Assembly: GCA_050299695.1 (NCBI GenBank)
Contig: JBNKWI010000030.1
Coordinates: 1 to 34,024 of the forward strand
Direction: 5' to 3'
From: Ovoidimarina sp050299695
GTDB taxonomy: Bacteria; Pseudomonadota; Alphaproteobacteria; Rhodobacterales; Rhodobacteraceae
DNA: 34,024 nucleotides
The notes beneath the pieces are model-generated. The model made no database searches, had not been told where the DNA came from, and worked only from the letters and a program-made list of their open reading frames with translations. A program made the translations under genes and the position numbers. How positions within the stretch are numbered: position 1 is the stretch's first letter; each line of letters opens with the position of its first letter. Positions 31,134 through 34,024 of this stretch are shown here, piece by piece.

Positions 31134-32435
31134 ATGTACGCGAGAAACGCATTTCGTGCGGCGACTGCCCTGTGTCTTGTGGTCAGTGGCGGCGCCTTTG
31201 CCGACACGATCACAGTGGCGACCGTGAACAACGGCGACATGATCCGCATGCAGGGGCTGACCGACGATTTCACCGCCAGGACCGGCCACGAGGTCGAGTG
31301 GGTCACGCTCGAGGAAAACGTGCTGCGCCAGCGCGTCACCACCGACATCACCACCAAGGGCGGCCAGTTCGACGTGATGACGATCGGCATGTACGAGACG
31401 CCGATCTGGGGCAAGAACGGCTGGCTCGTTCCGCTCGACGACCTGTCGGCGGATTACGACGTGGGCGATCTTCTGCCGGCGATGCGCGACGGGCTCAGCT
31501 ATGACGGCACGCTCTACGCGGCACCGTTCTACGGCGAAAGCTCGATGATCATGTACCGCAAGGACCTGATGGAGAAGGCCGGGCTCACCATGCCCGACGC
31601 GCCGGACTGGAAATTCGTGGCCGAAGCCGCCCGCGCGATGACCGACAAGGCGGGCGAGACCTACGGCATCTGCCTGCGCGGCAAGGCCGGCTGGGGCGAG
31701 AACATGGCGTTCCTCACCACGCTCGCCAACTCGTTCGGCGCGCGCTGGTTCGACGAGGACTGGAAGCCGCAGTTCGACAGCCCGGAATGGAAGGCGGCGA
31801 TCGACTTCTATCTCGACCTGATGGCGGATGCCGGACCTCCGGGCGCCTCGGGCAACGGCTTCAACGAGAACCTCTCGCTGTTCCAGCAGGGCAAGTGCGG
31901 CATGTGGATCGACGCCACCGTCGCGGCGTCCTTCGTGACCAATCCGAAGGACTCGACCGTGGCCGACAAGGTGGGCTTCGCGCTGGCGCCGGACGACGGC
32001 AAGGGCAAACGGGCGAACTGGCTCTGGGCCTGGGCGCTGGCGATCCCGGCGGGCACCGACAATGCCGATGCCGCGAAGGCCTTCATCGAGTGGGCCACCT
32101 CGAAGGACTATATCGAGCTCGTCGCCTCGAAGGAGGGCTGGGCCAACGTGCCGCCGGGCGCGCGGACCTCGCTCTACGAGAACCCGAACTACAAGGACGT
32201 CCCCTTCGCGGAGATGACGCTCGACTCGATCAAGGCGGCCGACCCGCTCAATCCGACGGTCGAACCGGTTCCCTATGTCGGCATCCAGTTCGTCGCGATC
32301 CCGGAATTCGCGGGCATCGCCACCCAGACCGGCCAGGAATTCTCGGCCGCGCTCGCGGGACAGCAGACTGCGGATGAGGCGCTGGCCAAGGCGCAGGCGC
32401 TGACCGCCGAGGAAATGGAAGCCGCAGGGTACTGA
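31134..32435 (+). CDS. smoE: Sorbitol/mannitol ABC transporter substrate-binding protein
   Basis: A 433-residue periplasmic binding protein. Signal peptide 1-23 ends GGAFA before DTITVATVNNGDMIRM. The sequence closely follows the SmoE pattern I know from Rhodobacter (WVTLEENVLRQRVTTDI, YGESSMIMYRKDLMEKAG, GKAGWGENMAFLT, FQQGKCGMWIDATVAASFVTNPKDSTVADKVGFA), so sorbitol, mannitol or another polyol is the likely ligand. A strong ribosome site precedes the ATG. It lies downstream of a LacI regulator, and the two permeases follow. A GC-rich hairpin after its stop may keep its mRNA more abundant than the permease part. Confidence 0.88.
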   Translation: MYARNAFRAATALCLVVSGGAFADTITVATVNNGDMIRMQGLTDDFTARTGHEVEWVTLEENVLRQRVTTDITTKGGQFDVMTIGMYETPIWGKNGWLVPLDDLSADYDVGDLLPAMRDGLSYDGTLYAAPFYGESSMIMYRKDLMEKAGLTMPDAPDWKFVAEAARAMTDKAGETYGICLRGKAGWGENMAFLTTLANSFGARWFDEDWKPQFDSPEWKAAIDFYLDLMADAGPPGASGNGFNENLSLFQQGKCGMWIDATVAASFVTNPKDSTVADKVGFALAPDDGKGKRANWLWAWALAIPAGTDNADAAKAFIEWATSKDYIELVASKEGWANVPPGARTSLYENPNYKDVPFAEMTLDSIKAADPLNPTVEPVPYVGIQFVAIPEFAGIATQTGQEFSAALAGQQTADEALAKAQALTAEEMEAAGY

Positions 32436-32450
32436 GGCCTCCTCCCTGGA

Positions 32451-32481
32451 CCGGAGGGCGGAGCGTTTCGCCGCCCTCCGG
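32451..32481 (+). repeat. Strong hairpin between smoE and smoF
   Basis: CCGGAGGGCGG (32451-32461) and CCGCCCTCCGG (32471-32481) form 11 perfect pairs around a nine-base loop, 15 bases after the smoE stop and 70 before smoF. No T run follows. Likely a partial terminator or RNase barrier favouring the binding protein. Confidence 0.55.
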
Positions 32482-32551
32482 GACATCCGACAGATCCACG
32501 TCCCGAGAGCCGCGACGGGCCGCAAAGCGCCCCCAGCCGGAGGATAAGCCC

Positions 32552-33418
32552 ATGGCGACCCAGCATTCCCGATCCGCAGCGCGATTGATGATGGCCCCGG
32601 CGGTGATCCTGCTTCTCGGCTGGATGCTGGTGCCCCTGGTGATGACGCTGTGGTTCTCGTTCCGGCAGTACCTGCCGCTTCGGGGCGGCGATCAGGGTTT
32701 CGTCGGGTTCGACAATTTCGTCCGCTTCATCACCTCGAGCGCCTTTTGGCCCAGCGTGCAGACCACGCTGGTGATCGTCGGCGGCGTGCTCCTGATCACC
32801 ATCGTGCTCGGCGTCCTTCTGGCGATCCTGCTCGATCAGCCGATGTGGGGGCAGGGGGTGGTGCGGATCCTGGTGATCGCGCCGTTCTTCGTGATGCCCA
32901 CGGTGTCGGCGCTGGTCTGGAAGAACATGTTCATGGACCCGGTGAACGGCCTTTTCGCGCATCTGTGGAAGGCGTTCGGCGCCGAGCCCATCGTCTGGTT
33001 GAGCGACGCCTCGCTGTTTTCGATCATCCTGATCGTCTCCTGGCAATGGCTGCCCTTCGCGACGCTGATCCTCCTGACCGCGATCCAGTCGCTCGACAGC
33101 GAGCAGCTCGAGGCCGCCGAGATGGACGGCGCGCCGGTCCTGTCGCGCTTCGTCTATATCGTGCTGCCGCATCTCAGCCGGGCGATCACCATCGTGATCC
33201 TGATCCAGACCATCTTCCTGTTGTCGGTCTTCGCCGAGATCTTCGTCACCACCGGCGGCGCCTTCGGCACCCGCACGCTGACCTACCTGATCTACCAGCG
33301 CGTGCTGGAGAGCCAGAATGTCGGGCTCGGCTCGGCGGGCGGTGTCTACGCCATCATCCTTGCCAATATCGTCGCCACCTTCCTGATGCGGATCGTCGGC
33401 AAGAACCTGGACGCTTGA
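32552..33418 (+). CDS. smoF: Sorbitol/mannitol ABC transporter permease SmoF
   Basis: A 288-residue inner-membrane permease with six predicted membrane segments, beginning AVILLLGWMLVPLVMTLWFSF. The cytoplasmic EAA loop that contacts the ATPase is EQLEAAEMDGAPVLSRFVYIVLP, around residues 186-208. It is the MalF-like first permease of a CUT1-type sugar importer and follows smoE after 116 bases, most of it the hairpin region. A second permease starts 13 bases downstream. Confidence 0.88.
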   Translation: MATQHSRSAARLMMAPAVILLLGWMLVPLVMTLWFSFRQYLPLRGGDQGFVGFDNFVRFITSSAFWPSVQTTLVIVGGVLLITIVLGVLLAILLDQPMWGQGVVRILVIAPFFVMPTVSALVWKNMFMDPVNGLFAHLWKAFGAEPIVWLSDASLFSIILIVSWQWLPFATLILLTAIQSLDSEQLEAAEMDGAPVLSRFVYIVLPHLSRAITIVILIQTIFLLSVFAEIFVTTGGAFGTRTLTYLIYQRVLESQNVGLGSAGGVYAIILANIVATFLMRIVGKNLDA

Positions 33419-33431
33419 GGAGGCAGAACCC

Positions 33432-34024
33432 ATGGCCCGTGCCGTCACGACCCGCCGCAAGAGCGTCAACACCCTTCTCGCCTGGATCGTCGGGCTGGTG
33501 ATCTTCTTCCCGATCCTCTGGACGATCCTGACGAGCTTCAAGACCGAGGCGCAGGCGATCTCCTCGCCGCCGGTATTCCTGTTCTTCGACTGGACGCTGG
33601 AGAATTACGGCGTCGTGCAGGAGCGCTCCGACTACATGCGGTTCCTGTGGAACTCGGTGATCATCGCCGGCGGCTCGACGCTGATCGGCGTGATCATCGC
33701 GGTGCCCGCCGCATGGTCGATGGCCTTCGTGCCCTCGAAGCGGACCAAGGACATCCTGATGTGGATGCTGTCCACCAAGATGCTTCCCGCAGTCGGCGTT
33801 CTCTATCCTATCTATCTGATGTTCATCAAACTCGGGCTTCTGGACACCCGGTTCGGTCTTGTCATCGTCCTGATGCTGATCAACCTGCCGATCATCGTCT
33901 GGATGCTCTACACCTATTTCAAGGAAATCCCCGGCGAGATCCTCGAAGCCGCGCGGATGGACGGCGCCAGCCTTAAAGAGGAGATCCTCTATGTGCTGAC
34001 GCCGATGGCGATACCCGGCATCGC
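33432..34024 (+). CDS. smoG: ABC transporter permease SmoG (cut by window end)
   Basis: The first 197 codons of a MalG-like permease; the gene runs off the right edge. Membrane segments are seen at LLAWIVGLVIFFPILWTILT, SVIIAGGSTLIGVIIAVPAA, further ones around VGVLYPIYLMFIKL and LVIVLMLINLPIIVWMLY. The EAA loop is EILEAARMDGASLKEEILYV (about 171-190). GAGGAGGC sits upstream of the ATG. The ATP-binding subunit (SmoK) and polyol dehydrogenase genes expected next are outside the window. Confidence 0.88.
   Translation, partial: MARAVTTRRKSVNTLLAWIVGLVIFFPILWTILTSFKTEAQAISSPPVFLFFDWTLENYGVVQERSDYMRFLWNSVIIAGGSTLIGVIIAVPAAWSMAFVPSKRTKDILMWMLSTKMLPAVGVLYPIYLMFIKLGLLDTRFGLVIVLMLINLPIIVWMLYTYFKEIPGEILEAARMDGASLKEEILYVLTPMAIPGI

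Overview
The window is GC-rich DNA from an alphaproteobacterium, most likely of the Rhodobacteraceae. The evidence is the short HisG paired with HisZ, a sorbitol/mannitol ABC transporter of the Rhodobacter SmoEFG type, a VPLPA-CTERM surface protein, GTG starts with GTGA stop/start overlaps, and the DUF952-pyrD-arsC gene order. Species is not resolved. There are about 39 supported protein genes and one doubtful one, no rRNA or tRNA genes, no CRISPR array, no insertion sequence and no prophage. No stretch over about 300 bases lacks a gene.

Layout: 1-1150 is an accessory patch of lower GC holding a 33-residue Lys/Arg/Cys-rich protein with a strong ribosome site, an unrecognised protein carrying an RDKLAH (HEPN-like) motif, and a doubtful opposite-strand ORF with a good promoter. 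1158-4440 (minus) is a coupled hisS-hisZ-hisG operon. 4649-7374 holds an Lrp-type regulator divergent from phenylalanine hydroxylase, SlyX, and a pair of uncharacterised envelope genes. 7445-11963 is a nucleoside salvage operon, cdd-deoA-deoB-add-upp. 12114-14846 holds a surface protein of four 58-residue repeats with an exosortase-type tail, a tail-to-tail M48-like protein without its zinc motif, and a small sulfotransferase.

15030-23214 (minus) is a beta-oxidation cluster: two MerR regulators, acyl-CoA dehydrogenase, a 70-residue protein, a GST, thiolase, an NTF2-like protein, a cupin and a FadB/FadJ fusion enzyme. A 34-base inverted repeat lies between the two MerR genes. 23340-25616 holds two overlapping hotdog thioesterases and a MATE exporter. 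25639-27370 (minus) is DUF952-pyrD-arsC. 27478-29902 holds a secreted 5'-nucleotidase and an SRAP (HMCES/YedK) protein. 30010-34024 is a polyol uptake locus: a LacI regulator broken by a single-base frameshift near its 3' end, then smoE, smoF and a smoG cut by the window edge. A 20-base motif is shared by the lacI and smoE promoters.

Most of the window is ordinary core metabolism. No complete new system is evident. The best leads are the repeat surface protein, the tiny Cys/Lys/Arg protein, the HEPN-motif gene, the paired envelope genes, the MerR inverted repeat, the 11-base iterons ahead of the sulfotransferase, and the lacI frameshift with its shared operator.
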